From Stachybotrys elegans (Eukaryota > Ascomycota > Sordariomycetes > Hypocreales > Stachybotryaceae): a stretch of DNA of 64,000 bases. Within the stretch, counting starts at the first letter, position 1. Every line of letters starts with the position of its first letter. This document shows positions 47,726 to 59,482 of the stretch, one piece after another. The notes beneath the pieces are model-generated. The model made no database searches. It worked only from the letters and a program-made list of their open reading frames with translations, and was not told where the DNA came from. The DNA lies in contig JAGPNK010000007.1 in the NCBI GenBank assembly GCA_020746835.1, forward strand, positions 1,659,501 through 1,723,500, in the 5' to 3' direction. Both the position numbers and the translations under genes were made by a program.

Positions 47726-48937
47726 GGCTGGCCTCAAAATATGTCAAGAGCAAGGTGCCGAGGTCAGGATACGATCCTACATATCACAATGCCTGCAGAA
47801 GCACTTAGGCAGTGAACAAGCATGTAAAGGCTGCAGCCGCGGGTGATGCCATGGCTACGTTTGGCCAGGAATGCATGATCGTGAGACCTAGCCCTAGAAT
47901 AGAATTTGACAGACAGTTTTCCCTATCTCCCTTGCGTGCCTCTATTTTTCTCTTCCTTCCATCCACTTTCACGGAGAGCTTCCTCTCGATCGAGTCAACG
48001 GTGAGTATACAACGTAACATTTAAGGTCAATGGACGAAGAGAATGATTGCCGATTGCCTTATGTTTCTTCTATACTATAGCATCCAGCACACAGGTTCAT
48101 CTATGGAGAACGAGGCATGGATATGATGAAGAAAAGAGGTATGCAGTCTGGGGCGTAAGACTCGGTAGAAATCCAATACAGGAGTGGTGGTGCCTAGGTA
48201 CTCTAGAGGAGCTCAAGCTACAGACGGAAACCAGCAAGCACGATACGTGACCCTTTCATTTGACATCGTTCGGCTGTTCGTTGACAGCTTCATTCGTCAT
48301 TTGCTATCACCTGGCACATTATTCCAGTCCTTCTTGCAGGGCATCACGGTGCGTGCAACAGGCTCCCAGCATCTCTACTCCGATTGCTCATGGTATGCTC
48401 TTCAATCATTAGGTAGGTTCCCTACAGACGCGGCAAACTCGTTGACGCCTATTCAATTGTAGTATTCTGGATCATTTATAGTGAGGATCTCCAGGAAGGA
48501 AGCCTGGTATCATTGCACGTTGATGGCCGCCGTCCAGAGCGAAAATTGTGGAACAAATGGCTGTGTGAACGGTAGGCGCAGCATGGCTTGGCCAAAAGGC
48601 TGGCATGTCGGCAGGGAACAAATAATTTGTTGTCGAGACTCCGAGTATGTGGTCTCAAGGAGACAAGTAGGTCTTGATGTGTCGATATTACATGAACGAC
48701 TGACTATTCATCCTAGCTTTACCATGTTTTATATGCTCTTCAACCCGGGCCATCCCTTCCTCTGCTATCACCCAATACATGGCTTGCATTTTCATGCAGG
48801 CATCCGTCCATAATCCATCCACCTCCTCCGTCCACAACATTCGCGAAATCAGTGAGTCTTGACGTTGAATGCCCGCGACGAGCATATTTGTTTAGCAGCC
48901 GAACACATGGGAATCCACGGCGATGTGTCCCAATAGT

Positions 48938-49000
48938 ATAGAGATCAGCGACTTTGAGAAGCCCTTTCTGCCGATAGAGACGATATCCGAATCAAGGTTG
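48938..49000 (+). repeat. Dispersed acidic-coding segment, degraded copy 1 of the 1.2-kb series
   Basis: Reads SIEISDFEKPFLPIE. It resembles the copies at 32376 and 50143 but has lost the acidic run. Confidence 0.5.
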
Positions 49001-50142
49001 ACAAAAGCATGAGGCGTGTGAGTGTGGCCATTGAGATGCCTGGGTTTGGGTAGCCAATCCATATGAATGGAAGCTGCCGCGACATCGATTGTGCACTGGG
49101 TGTTGATTGCACGAGAAGGCCTGCTGGTGACTCGACTAGAGCGGTGGGAGGCTTCGACCCAGTGCGTAGATCAATGCTATAGTGATCGAGAGATGTTTGT
49201 ATATGACACGCCGCTTGACCACTCCTTCTCATTCTTGTCGCAAGAGACTAGCCAAAGCTAACACGCAGGTTCAAATACATCCTCAGATCCCTGAGTGTAT
49301 TGAAAGTCTTGGCCAGCACCAGACTTGATAGCCGATGGGCTATGGTATGAAGCCCATGCAAAGCAAATCGCCACCAAGTGAACATAAGTTCAGGGTGCCT
49401 CACATGATGTTGCGCATCGACTTCTCCGCCTGGTTGCACTGCGCCACGATGCTCACCTCGGTGTTGTATGCGAACATGGGCTCTGTAGGAGTTGTCTTGA
49501 CAAATGCCGTTGATGCTGGTCTGGATCGGATGACCGTGAATGTATTCGGCCAGATCCGGCGAGCGGAGAATGCTGTCATTCATCTGGGCGGGAGCGCTAC
49601 CACCCAGAGCAGGTAGGAAGACGGCCTGGCGCATAATTCTGTTGTCGGTAGAAAGTTTGTATGGCTTCATGTCGAATGCTGCTATGCTGTTCTTGCCAAT
49701 GAGGCAAGATATGGATTCGTGAGATTTGTCGAATGCTGGATGTTTAAATGGCTTTATTGGAATGGCCAAAATATCGGCAGAACATGGAGTGGCGACTCAA
49801 CATATGAACCGTGGCTGGAGACTGCATTGTGTGGCTGTATAGAAGTGTTAGCATTGTTGCTCCTAGTTAATTTCTCTAACCTGTCTACCTTGGTTTCGTT
49901 GTCACTGTCCTCAGCTACCGTTGGTGACGGCCATGTGGAACGTTTTTGGAGTTCAGGATCGCCGCTGCTGCTTTTGCGTAGCTATAAAAAGGGTCAACGC
50001 TGTTGTGGACGGTGAGCTATTTGAGGCTATTCACCTTGAAGTTTGCTGCTTCTGGTACCACGAAAGGCCCTTAGTGACACCCTTGGAGTCGAATTCGCCA
50101 TGCCTGTAGCATGGTGGGTTTCTTGATGCTTTGCCCCAATAG

Positions 50143-50210
50143 GACGGAGCGGTGACTTCGATGAGACCCCTCTGACGATGAAGACGACATCAAATCGATA
50201 GATGACAATT
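50143..50210 (+). repeat. Dispersed acidic-coding segment, degraded copy 2 of the 1.2-kb series
   Basis: Bases CTCTGACGATGAAGACGAC and then ATCAAATCGATAGATGACA match the P30 and 32376 copies closely, but a one-base deletion breaks the acidic frame (GDFDETPLTMK). Confidence 0.65.
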
Positions 50211-51329
50211 GGCGAGTCTCGATCCCAGGGCAAGACCGCAGCAAAGAGGGCTTCACACACCATGTTGGCAAGAGTGTGAGACTTGTAGGTGTGGTTATGG
50301 GAGTGTGGAGGTTTCCACAATCCCAGCTAGTCAGAAGCTATTGTGGTGTGCTTCACTTGCAAGGTCCGTCGTATAAGAAGGCCCCGGCCGATTGACTCGG
50401 TCAGGGCTGCTACCGATGAGGCGACGTCAAGGCTTCCATGGAAGGTAGCTTCCGACGACTCGGCCAGTATTAAAATTGAACTGAAGATATCGAATAGTTT
50501 GTCGCATAATTTTTGGCTCGCCTAACGATCGTGTAATTGTGTATTGTTGGCATTGCCTGGCAAGAAGGCCACCGCTCCCAATCCGAAATATCAAGCTGTG
50601 GCTGTGTTGCTATGTATTGGAGTAGGCGGAGAGGCTGACTGCGTTGGCCACATGAGCGGACGGGTCTTTTGCTATACTTGAACTGATGTGAGTAGGTATT
50701 TAAAACGAAAGGCAGGCAGGCAGGCGGCGGTGGCAGGGTAGGATATACTAACGAGCGAGCGAGCGAAGGAAGAAACTCGAGCTGACTCCCTTATAGCCAG
50801 GAAACCAGCTGGTCAGCTATTTAATCCTAACAAAGTCTTGTATAGTGTTAATGGCCTTGTTAGGACAGGAGTTGCTTTATTGTAGCGGATCTCAGGAAAT
50901 GATTGCTGTTCTGTTGTTGGATAAGCTCGGACCGATGCGTGAAGAATAATGTCGCTTATCCGAATCAAGAGGCAGTTCAGCTGATTTCCTGTCGTGGACT
51001 TGAACATGTAGCCGCCGTGCTTTGAATGCCGTGGGCCGGAGGTTATTTTTTGTAGAGAATGGAATTTGACGCCACCGTTGTACAATCTAAGCTTTATGCT
51101 CTTGTAGAGAGATACGGATGTCGGATCGTACAAAAACTAGGTCGTCGACTACTACTGTTAGCATAGAATAGAGAGACGGCATGTAGTGGCTCACTTTAGT
51201 TATTCCTCTGTACGGAAACGATAGCAATTGATGACCATTGGTCAGGCCAGCGATATTGATGTGTTGGGTTGTGGGGGACGAGTGTGAGATGGGAATTCCC
51301 GATAATATGCCCCGATGAAATGCCGGTAG

Positions 51330-51400
51330 ACGGCAAGGATATCCCTCTGACGAATAGACGATGAAACCAGTGAATGACAATGGTCAGAAAGCCTGGGATA
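51330..51400 (+). repeat. Dispersed acidic-coding segment, degraded copy 3 of the 1.2-kb series
   Basis: Weak copy (CCCTCTGACGAATAGACGATG, then ACCAGTGAATGACAATGG), recognised mainly because the following 200 bp match the sequence after copy 2. Confidence 0.45.
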
Positions 51401-54400
51401 ATGGGCCGAGAAAAGCGGTAGGCTTGTGACTGTGGTTATGGGAGCATGGTGTTTTTCGTAGCCACTTCAATTGCTTGGGAGCTGCCGTGGCGTCGGGCGC
51501 CGAGCGTCGAGAAATGAAGGCCTATACCGCATGAGAAGGCTTCGGCTGAGTGGCCCGGTCAAGGATGCTGCCGATGAGGCAATGCTTCGATTAAAGGTGG
51601 TCCAGCAACTCAATTGATGTTAATGGTGCCCTCCTCTAGGCGAGGGGATATCGAGGTGCCGGTGATTGCAAAGTGGCTTTTGGTAACTCGATCAAGGCTA
51701 CCACTAGGTGGTTTGCGTGCGCTGTCGGATCACGACTTGATCAGAATTGCTGCTTCCTTCCTGTATGAGTTGGTTTTTTTTGAGCTGCATCAAACGAGCG
51801 CGCGATGCCATTGAGTTGCTCTCGATCTGCATTACGCGATGCTCGTATGCGAGAAAGGGTGCTGTTAATTTGGGTAGGGGTGCTACCGCTGTGTTAGAAT
51901 TAAATTTAGAAGGCCGATGCGCAGTGAAAGCAGTCTCCCTGTGTGAAGGACCCAAAAATATTAGACGTAGGGAAGGTTTGACTTGTTACCTGGTAAATTG
52001 GGGAAAAGGTGGCATCGAGGGTCGCCTATGAGCGTGCCAATCGACACCTTTTCATGTTGGTTCGCTGCCGTTGAAGAATATCCAGATGGATAACTATAAA
52101 AGCTTGGCTTTTGCTATCGAGGATATCCGACTGACTTCATAAGCCGAAATCCCGGCAATGAGGTATTCGCGATTATCCATAGGGGCAAGCTGCTAGCGAA
52201 GGCCCCGAAAGCTGGCTGTAGGATAAAAGCATCACCAGTGGTAAATTCGGCTTCTAGCATTGAGTGCTGCCAGTTCTGGTTATCCGTTTGTGCCTTAGTT
52301 GTGACCGTAGCTGTGGGTCGTGGATGACATGGGCTGCGATCTTTGGACGGGAACGGTCCAGGTCTGTCTGAGCGGAAGAGTCGAGAGTCTTGGCAGACGT
52401 TCCTCCGTGGGATGATCTATGTTTCTTTGAAGGGTCAGTGAGTACTGGCATGTCGAAAATGAAGTAGAATATGGCTTACCATCGATGTCTGCGTATTTGC
52501 CCATGTCTGAGATGTGCCTTTCGGTCTCGACGATGATAAATGGGGCAGTGAAAGATGCATCTGGCAAGCGCTGCCGCTGGTGAATTTATGATGGTGCATG
52601 TGCGTAATCGCCTGTTGAAAGGGAAACGATCAAATGATAGACCAAAAGATGTTGACTGATGGTAGCCGAAGGATAGGCATGTTTGAACCCCAAGGCGGTA
52701 CGGAGTAGTGTCGGCGCGATGGTTCAGCAGCCAGTGTATGAGCTTGGTGTCGGCACCACAGAGGGTTTTACCAATGTGCAAGAACCACAATCGCCGTCGC
52801 CCTCTCCATTGACCCCCCGTGATAAACCCTCGCGTTGGTGTTCGCACCGCGGGATCTGGCCGTCTGGATAGCTCTCACCAATGATGTCCTGTTCTGAAGC
52901 CTACAGGACTAGCGAATAGCACGGCACTCGTGGTTTGTATCACGAAGATGCAGGGACCGGATGGCGGCGTCTTTCATATGCTTGCAAGTGCGGCAGAGGG
53001 CGGCGAGAGACTTGCTTGGTGATGAGCCTATAAATGCCACCGGGCTGAAGAGAATCGAGGTGTGCACTGTGAGACTGGTGAAAAGCTTGATCGATTGATG
53101 CTTCCCCGGGTGGTTGGCGATACTCGGAACGAGATGCCGGTAACCGGTCCTCATCGGCGATCTTGTTCTTCTTGTCTTGGTTGAGTTTGTAAATGGCAAG
53201 ATGCTGTGGCCTTTGAAGAGGGTCAGCATCACTGCTCTTGAGGAGGTCTTGGAAGCTGAACGTACCGAAAGAGTTGCTTCATATCGTGGGTTGGGATTGT
53301 AATCACGAGGGTGGGTTGGACTCCAGAGATATCATGATGGACGATGATACGCGATTGCTGTGCCACGAAGCGGCGCACAAGCTGTCGTGAATGTTTTGTT
53401 GAGTGGCATTGAGTAGCAACTACCAAAGAGGTTGCTGCGGTTGGAGAATGTATGAATGACGAAACAGAGCTATTGTTTTTGGTCGAGATGTTGAGCGCCA
53501 GCCGTAGAAGAGCTTGCTGTTTATCCCCAGGAATGCATAGCTGGTTGATGAATATCATATCGCTGCCACGGCGGTAGATATCCTGCTATATGGCGACCAG
53601 CGAGAGGACGGTAATGATAGTCGAATGATTGGACTTGGTGAGAAGCATCTGATCCCGGACTTGGTCTGCTCTGTGCCTGGGATATGAAGACCTTTAGACG
53701 CTGCGGTAGACATGCTGCAGATGACGTTGATCTGGCGTAGGCGTAGGGTGTTTTGGAACAGCCCATAGGTTTGCATCAGTCCGAGCACAAAGACTCGGCC
53801 GATATGGCGCGATCAGCCAGGAGGCTATGCCGCTGCTGTTAAACTGCTGCATGGATGAGAAGCGGCCAGAAGACTGTGCCATGGCTTCTGTACCGTGGGG
53901 TGGTTGGAGGATTGGTGGTGGGGTTCGCCATAGCACCGTTCAGGCCAAGAAACTGGTCCTGCAGCCTGGAAGTGGGCAAGACTTATGGAAGCACCGCCAC
54001 GAAAAGATCCAAGCGGTCTTGGGCATAAAGAAGGCTGGCGGTCAAGGTGAAGTCGGTGGCCTGCTGATCGAGCACGCGGCTCACAAAGCCAAGCGAGTAA
54101 CTTGCCGTCTGGACTTGTAGCGAAGGCTCCACGCGCTCTATGTCTGCTTGATGTGCTTGCGAGCAAAGCCAATGAGGATGGAAGACGCAAATGGTGATGT
54201 AGACTGACGATAATGACCATTGGAAAAGTTCCTGGTCTCAGTCGCGATATCGATCTCGGCAGTTGCTATGTGCTGTCCATCTCACTATCAATTCCGACCG
54301 CGAGGTCAGTCCCGATTTGGTAACCGGCTTCGGTTTCTGGCCCGGCGCTTCTGCTGTCGATTCCCTATGCTTTCATTAGATCAATGTCTGTCATTATCAG

Positions 54401-54483
54401 GACTCTAGTCTTACAGATGATCCCGTCTGCGACAGTCTCTGTCGCCTTGCACACCGAGTTAGATGTGATCGATCCCGAAGGCC

Positions 54484-54720
54484 CGAGGGGCTAGCTGAGA
54501 ACAGGCTGTTGTCGCTCTTGGAAGGTCAAGGTTGACAGCGAAAAATGCTGTCCCTGTATTTGATGAAGATACCGAGAGCGAGCTGTGAAGGAAAATGGCC
54601 GCCGTTCTTGGGGATAGCCGAGATCGTCAACATCATAAAGTGCCAGGATTGATCGTCGGAAAATGCATCAAGGGCTAGCTGAGAACAGGCTGTCGCTGTG
54701 AGAAGTGCCAACACTGCAGG
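54484..54720. repeat. Two copies of a short segment 182 bp apart
   Basis: GGCTAGCTGAGAACAGGCTGT occurs near 54489 and 54671, each followed by related sequence leading to a GAAAATG-type word. This looks like an old tandem duplication. Confidence 0.7.
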
Positions 54721-55075
54721 TTTTGACGCGTCTTAGGTTGAGCGTCGAAAATGGGTTCCTACTTTCGAAGAAAGCCAGGGCCGCTGCCCATTGGAGGACA
54801 TTGGGGCTGGCTGTGGAACGAGCTGCTCTAAGAATGCCTTCGCTCCAGTAGTGAAGGGGTGTTGCCGATATTCTTAGGCTTGGTGGATAGGATTGCTGCT
54901 TTTGGCGAAGGTCATGAGGCCAGCCGTGAAAGACGATCGGGGTTTTTGGCAAATGGAGTGTCTAGCATTTGGCTTTGAAGAGTCAGTAACGGTTCTGTTG
55001 GTGCAGATTCAAAGTCGGAAACGAGGGGACAGTACCAAAAGCAGTAGAACATGAATGTCTGAAGAACCGAGCATG

Positions 55076-55690
55076 CTAGCGAGTCTGTTCGCCCATCGGC
55101 TTTCGACGAATTTCGGTGCGTCGGATGCTGTCTCCCATGCGTGTATGCCCTGTGTGCTTCGCTTGACTCAGCGTTGTTGGCCCAACGGAAGGCTTGTTAT
55201 GCTCCTGACATGAACAGGGACTGGCGCCGTGATTCGATGCTCGAAGCGTGGAGCAAGATTGTTGCTTCGCTGCTTTGATCTGGGTGGGCAGGCTGTCGTT
55301 CAAGCTGCTCTCTGAACGTGGGATGCCAACCTCATACTTTCGCGGAAGGCTGGTGATCTGTGCCGCTGGGGTTGGATGGCTGGCACTGATTTGCGGGCTG
55401 GAACTGCTGCTTGGGACTTGAAGCCAGGGCCAGGGTACCGGCGTGGCCAAGCGGCCAGAGCTCTGGGTGTTCGGATGGACCAAAGGTCGGATCTTGAGGC
55501 TTGGACCGAGCCAGTGCCAATATGGTATGCGATCATTGTTGGGTGTGTGGAGGGCTGGGCGCCAGGATTTGAGATGTCTGACCTGGGAATGGGACCAGGG
55601 GTGTTTGAGGCGTGCCGGTGGTGGGGTTGAACGTGGAGGCTGAAAGAGGCAGGTCGTCCCACCATTTTCCCAGTAACGCCAATTCCCTCA
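55076..55690. other. No supported gene
   Basis: Pro/Ser-rich frames are open on the minus strand in more than one phase, without a domain. They might be remnants of a disordered protein, but nothing confirms it. Confidence 0.45.
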
Positions 55691-55780
55691 TCCAACCCAT
55701 TGCCAGCACGATACAAGACAACGCCCAGCGCCATATCCAACCCATTGCCAGCACGATACAAGACAACGCCCAACGCCCAA
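55691..55780. repeat. Tandem pair of a 45-bp unit
   Basis: TCCAACCCATTGCCAGCACG begins at 55691 and again at 55736, and each copy runs through ATACAAGACAACGCCCA. Confidence 0.9.
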
Positions 55781-55867
55781 CGCCACTTCAAGAAGGAAAG
55801 AAAAAGAAAGAAAAAAAGAAGAAGAGGAAAAGTAAAAGAGAAAAAAAGAAAAGGAAAAGGAAGGGTA

Positions 55868-56280
55868 TGTGAATGATGACGCCCAGTCAAACACATTGAC
55901 CTTCGGGCGCATCCTTGCCAGCACACAGCCGACGATAGTCTTTAGGAAACGCGAGAGGTAAAGAGAGAGAGAAAAAAAAGAAAAAGAAAAAGAAAGGAAA
56001 AGGAAAAAAAAAAAGAAAAATTAGAAAGGAAATGAAAGGGTACGTGAATGATGACGCCCAGTCAAACACATTGACCTTCGGACGCATCCTTGCCAGCACA
56101 CAGCCGACGATAGCCTTCAGGAAACGCGAGAGGTAAGGAGAAACAAGAAGATAGAAAGAAGAGAAGAAAAAGGAAGAGAAAAAGGGAAAGGGAAAGGGAA
56201 AGAAAAAGTATAGGACGATGACGCCCAGTCAAACACATTGACCTTCGGGCGCATCCTTGCCAGCACACAGCTGACGATGT
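55868..56280. repeat. Tandem array: about 63-bp conserved core plus purine tract, three cores, period 167-175 bp
   Basis: Cores starting GATGACGCCCAGTCAAACAC occur at 55875, 56050 and 56217, each running through GCATCCTTGCCAGCACACAG. The first two are followed by GAAACGCGAGAGGTAA and then a long A/G tract. A further A/G tract (55790-55865) precedes the first core. The last core ends about 70 bp from the stop codon of the GIY-YIG/zinc-finger gene, so the array lies in its 3' flank. Confidence 0.92.
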
Positions 56281-56348
56281 CTGTACTGGGCACATATCCC
56301 CGGCAACGAGGCATGGAAATTTCCTGCGAGAACGAACACATCGATCTT

Positions 56349-59300
56349 CTATTTCCCTTGCTGCTCTTTCTTCTGCTGTTCTCGCTTCTGCTGCTTCCGA
56401 ATAGTGCAGTCACATCCTGAACATATTCGGTTCTCCTCTGTTTTTTCCTTTCCAGGCCAAAACCTGAATTTTCCCTTGTATTCTGGCTGGGCTTTCCCAC
56501 ATCTCGAACACTTCATGGGGGGAGGTGGGGCGGGAGGTGCCCACATCTTACCATGTTTTCTCTGATATAGGTAACACCTGTTGCACACACCCGATACTAA
56601 CCTGTGTGTGTCCGATGTATTCTCACATTCAGGGACCGAACAAGGAACAACTTCCTCAGCATCGCGCTCTTCATTGTGCTTTGTGAAGTACTCGTGGCAT
56701 TCTCTGCAGCGATAATACCCTTCTTCACCTTCGTGTCCAGGCTGGCTGATCCATTTGGCACCCGTACGAGTGTATGTCGCAAACGTGCGCCCGCATTTGG
56801 AGTTTCGACAAACAGTATCCGGCGGAACTGGGACAGCAACCTTGTCTTTTTTCGAACCTCTCTCTTCTCCATGTGTGTCGAGATGCCTCCAACAGGCGAG
56901 GCAGCGCACGCGTGAAGTATCGTCATCCAGGAACCTCCATCTCCCGTTCCCTTCAGGCTTCGGACATGTCGGATTGCCACAGACTCTGGCGTTTCTTTCA
57001 GCCTGTGTGTCACGCGTCCTTGCGTGGAAGTGAACCTGCTTCGGGAGTCCTTTCTTATTAGCGTTATTCCAGTTCGCTCGAAAACACACTGCGCAGAACT
57101 CCTGATTGTCAAGATCAGAATCTCGCTTGGTCTGCCACGCAAGCGCCTTATCAGTCGAGCAGTGCTTGTTGGCGCAAGGATGTGGCAGGCACATGCCGCA
57201 TTTATAACCACTGTCTGTCAGTTTCCAGGGTGAAGGACTGGCATACTGACCGCAATCAACACAGCTGGTCTCGTTGAATCGATGGTGACTGATGGATGCA
57301 GCCGGCTTATATTCTCCAGTACCTGTCAAGGGCCCAACAGCAGGAACCTCACGACCAAGCACCGAATAACTCCAGTCGCAGACGAGGCATCGCCAAATGT
57401 TTGCCTCCGTATCTTCGACAAGCAACGTTATCGAGTTGACAAGGTAACTCCGGCAGGCGGGATTTGCACATGAAGGAGTCTTGCAGCCACGGCTCTTAGA
57501 GTCAGTAGCGCAGCATCTTGCTTGGTTGCAATCAGGGCATAGGCGTTCACTATCCCACTGATGGTATGTTTCTGCTGCTTTGTTACACTGATCGCAGGAC
57601 TCTGCACCTGGGACCAATGGAGTTGGGGCCCATTCTCGCTTATGCCTTCGACAGAACGAATGGCATCGATGACACCTCATACCGGCTGCGAGACCATATA
57701 TAATGGCATCTTTCGGTATTAAAACGCCACACTCAGGGTTCGAACATTGGCGAGGATGCTTTTTGAGCCAGAAGGCATTGATACTCTCAGGCCAGCCCTC
57801 AAATCGCTGCATACCGTTATTTTTGCCTGCCCTGCTTGGGAGATCGCCCTGGTGTCTCCTCATGTACACACAACAGTTGTTGCAATGTCGTGCGCCGAGG
57901 ACCGAACTTGTGGCATAGAACCTCCGCTTGTCGAGGGCAGGAACCCAAGGCACTAATGCGTCCCGCCCTGTGTCCTCTCCTTCAACCTGTCGTCGGCAGC
58001 CTGGGTTAGCACACTGGAAAATTTGGACCATACCTCCATGTATGCCTTGTGTCAGTGGCCACACTTGGTTCAGTGATTGGGCATGGAAGTCTGGTAGCCC
58101 AAGCCCGCCGCGGAGCATATCCACAAGCCTGTACGACACTTCAGAGCAAAGCTTGCTAGCGTTTCCGTTGTAGACCCTATGAAGCTTATGGTAAGTCCCT
58201 AGGTATACCATTAGTAGTCCCTCGAATAGGACAGGGATCCATTTCTCAACATCCTGCAAAACAGGCGCGTCTGCTTTATAGGGATTGGCCCAAATCGCCG
58301 CCATCCGGAAATTGGGGACGACATCCCTTTGGCGACCAAAGCTGTAATGATTTGACTGCTTGCCAGTCAATTTGCCCATCTCCTTCTCATGGACTGCTAG
58401 TCTCTCTTTGGCACCAAGTCGGTTGATTGAGGAGCCAATGTATACCCTGGCGTCCATATTTTGATCAGCATCGACAAGGCTGTGCTTTGTGCTGTCGTGG
58501 CGGTTGACAAGCTTGGACGGACGGCGGGTGATGTTCTGCTCGCCTACTTGGACCGGTATATCCAAGTACACAAGACGATGCTTAATCTCCTTCGGAATCT
58601 CTGGCAACTCCAGAAGATTAAATGGCTTGAGGTTCTTTCTGCCTAGAACCTTCTGTGCCCGTTTGGGCATGTGCGACAAGATGTGGTCGGTCAGTTCTTC
58701 GGGTCGCGACCGAGACAGGAGGTGTCGAAATCCCCGTGTTACCTCTCTATCTTCTTGGCCGAGCAGAAACCATGGAGAAGAGTCCGAATTGACAAAGCTC
58801 CAATTGCACAGGCGCTCGATGATGGCCGTCATGCCGTGCCGAAATTGTTGCATATCGGCATCTTCATCTGGAACCGGGTACTTTTCATTGAATGCAGCGA
58901 TCCATTCATCTGCAGTCACATCCGGTTCAAGTCGGGGTCGCTTGCTGGGACGTTGCGCCCCCTCTTCGATGCCCTCTCCATCCTCCTCAGCGTCATCTTC
59001 GTCAGGGAGAGGGGCATCATCTTCCAGACCGAACGGGATTGCATCGGCTAGTCCAAAGAGGAGATTGTCCTCTTCTTCCTCTTCAAGCTCGTGGACGCTG
59101 CAATCATCACATTCGTCGATGTCTGCTACGACTGGATAATCGTCATCCGAGTCGTCTTTGTTCTCATCGCGATCGTCCGCGAGGCTCTCTTGTGGCTCGA
59201 AGCCGGTGGTACGGGGTGTAAGTGCCCCAGTAAACAATGCGAGATCCCCGTAATCTACTAGAGGTTAGCCAATTGGTCGGAATCTGGGGATTTTAACATA

Positions 59301-59482
59301 CCTCGTCTCTTGTTGTCGGTGGCAGGCGTCGGCAAGCCTTTCTTTCCTTCTTTCAAGGTCTTGCGAGACCTTTGGCGCGGCGTCTTGGCCGTTGGCGTAA
59401 TGGACGGCCCTGCACTCTCTGGGACGCCCTCCTTCTCCTCCTTGTGGCCTGAGCCAGAATCGTGGGTATGGTTGCCACACAT
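56349..59482 (-). CDS. GIY-YIG-like domain fused to a tandem array of GATA-like zinc fingers
   Basis: Two exons (59482-59302, 59257-56349) join across a 44-bp intron (GTATGT, CTCTAG) to 1029 residues. The N-terminal ~175 residues are acidic and disordered, with a KRPRLEP nuclear-signal-like stretch. A GIY-YIG-like region follows: RLVYLDI (about 288), VYIGSSINRLGAKERLAVHE (about 332-351) and the Glu of VLFEGLLMVYLGTYH (about 406). The two strands of the motif are split by a long insert. From about 485 to the end come some twenty CxxC or CxxxxC pairs, about ten fingers, several with the GATA-like C..C..Y...HG..R signature (CNRCYLYQRKHGKMW, CLACWRHLDTHGEER). Sequence suggests nuclear DNA binding with a nuclease-type fold; whether it cuts DNA is unknown. 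The frame is intact amid decayed neighbours. Confidence 0.8.

Larger units (their letters stand above)
47017..47972 (-). mobile_element. Repeat element copy B-outer (reverse orientation), split by an insertion
   Basis: The left piece (47017-47282) is the reverse complement of the right half of copies A and B-inner: GGACCAAAGAACAGAGTC matches GACTCTGTTCTTTGGTCC. The right piece (47710-47972) is the reverse complement of their left half and reads NKHVKAAAAGDAMATFGQE on the plus strand. Together they make one element in reverse orientation, interrupted at 47283-47709 by a forward copy. Its outer end matches copies A and D (CTCTTCCTTCC, GCATGCCTC-like words). Confidence 0.65.
47973..55075. other. 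Long gene-poor interval with decayed, roughly 1.2-kb-spaced related segments
   Basis: No gene can be supported over about 7 kb. Segments beginning near 48935, 50140 and 51320 are mutually similar. Each starts with a degraded copy of the acidic-coding repeat, is followed by GTGGTTATGGGAG-type sequence, and then by AGAAGGC..CGG..GACTCGGTCA-type sequence. Between 52 and 54 kb the minus strand has protein-like pieces (for example 53229-53558, where a GTACGT-CAAAG intron could be drawn), but no start, domain or complete frame. I judge the whole as decaying duplicated sequence. Confidence 0.5.

Noticed and set aside
53030..53560. Two minus-strand frames joinable by a GTACGT...CAAAG intron
   Set aside because: The joined peptide has no start, no domain and ends soon; probably chance or a decayed remnant.
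55300..55926. 208-codon minus-strand open frame (MCWQGCARR...)
   Set aside because: It crosses the purine tract and the 45-bp tandem pair, giving Phe/Leu/Ser runs and a duplicated GVVLYRAGNGLD; simple-sequence artefact.
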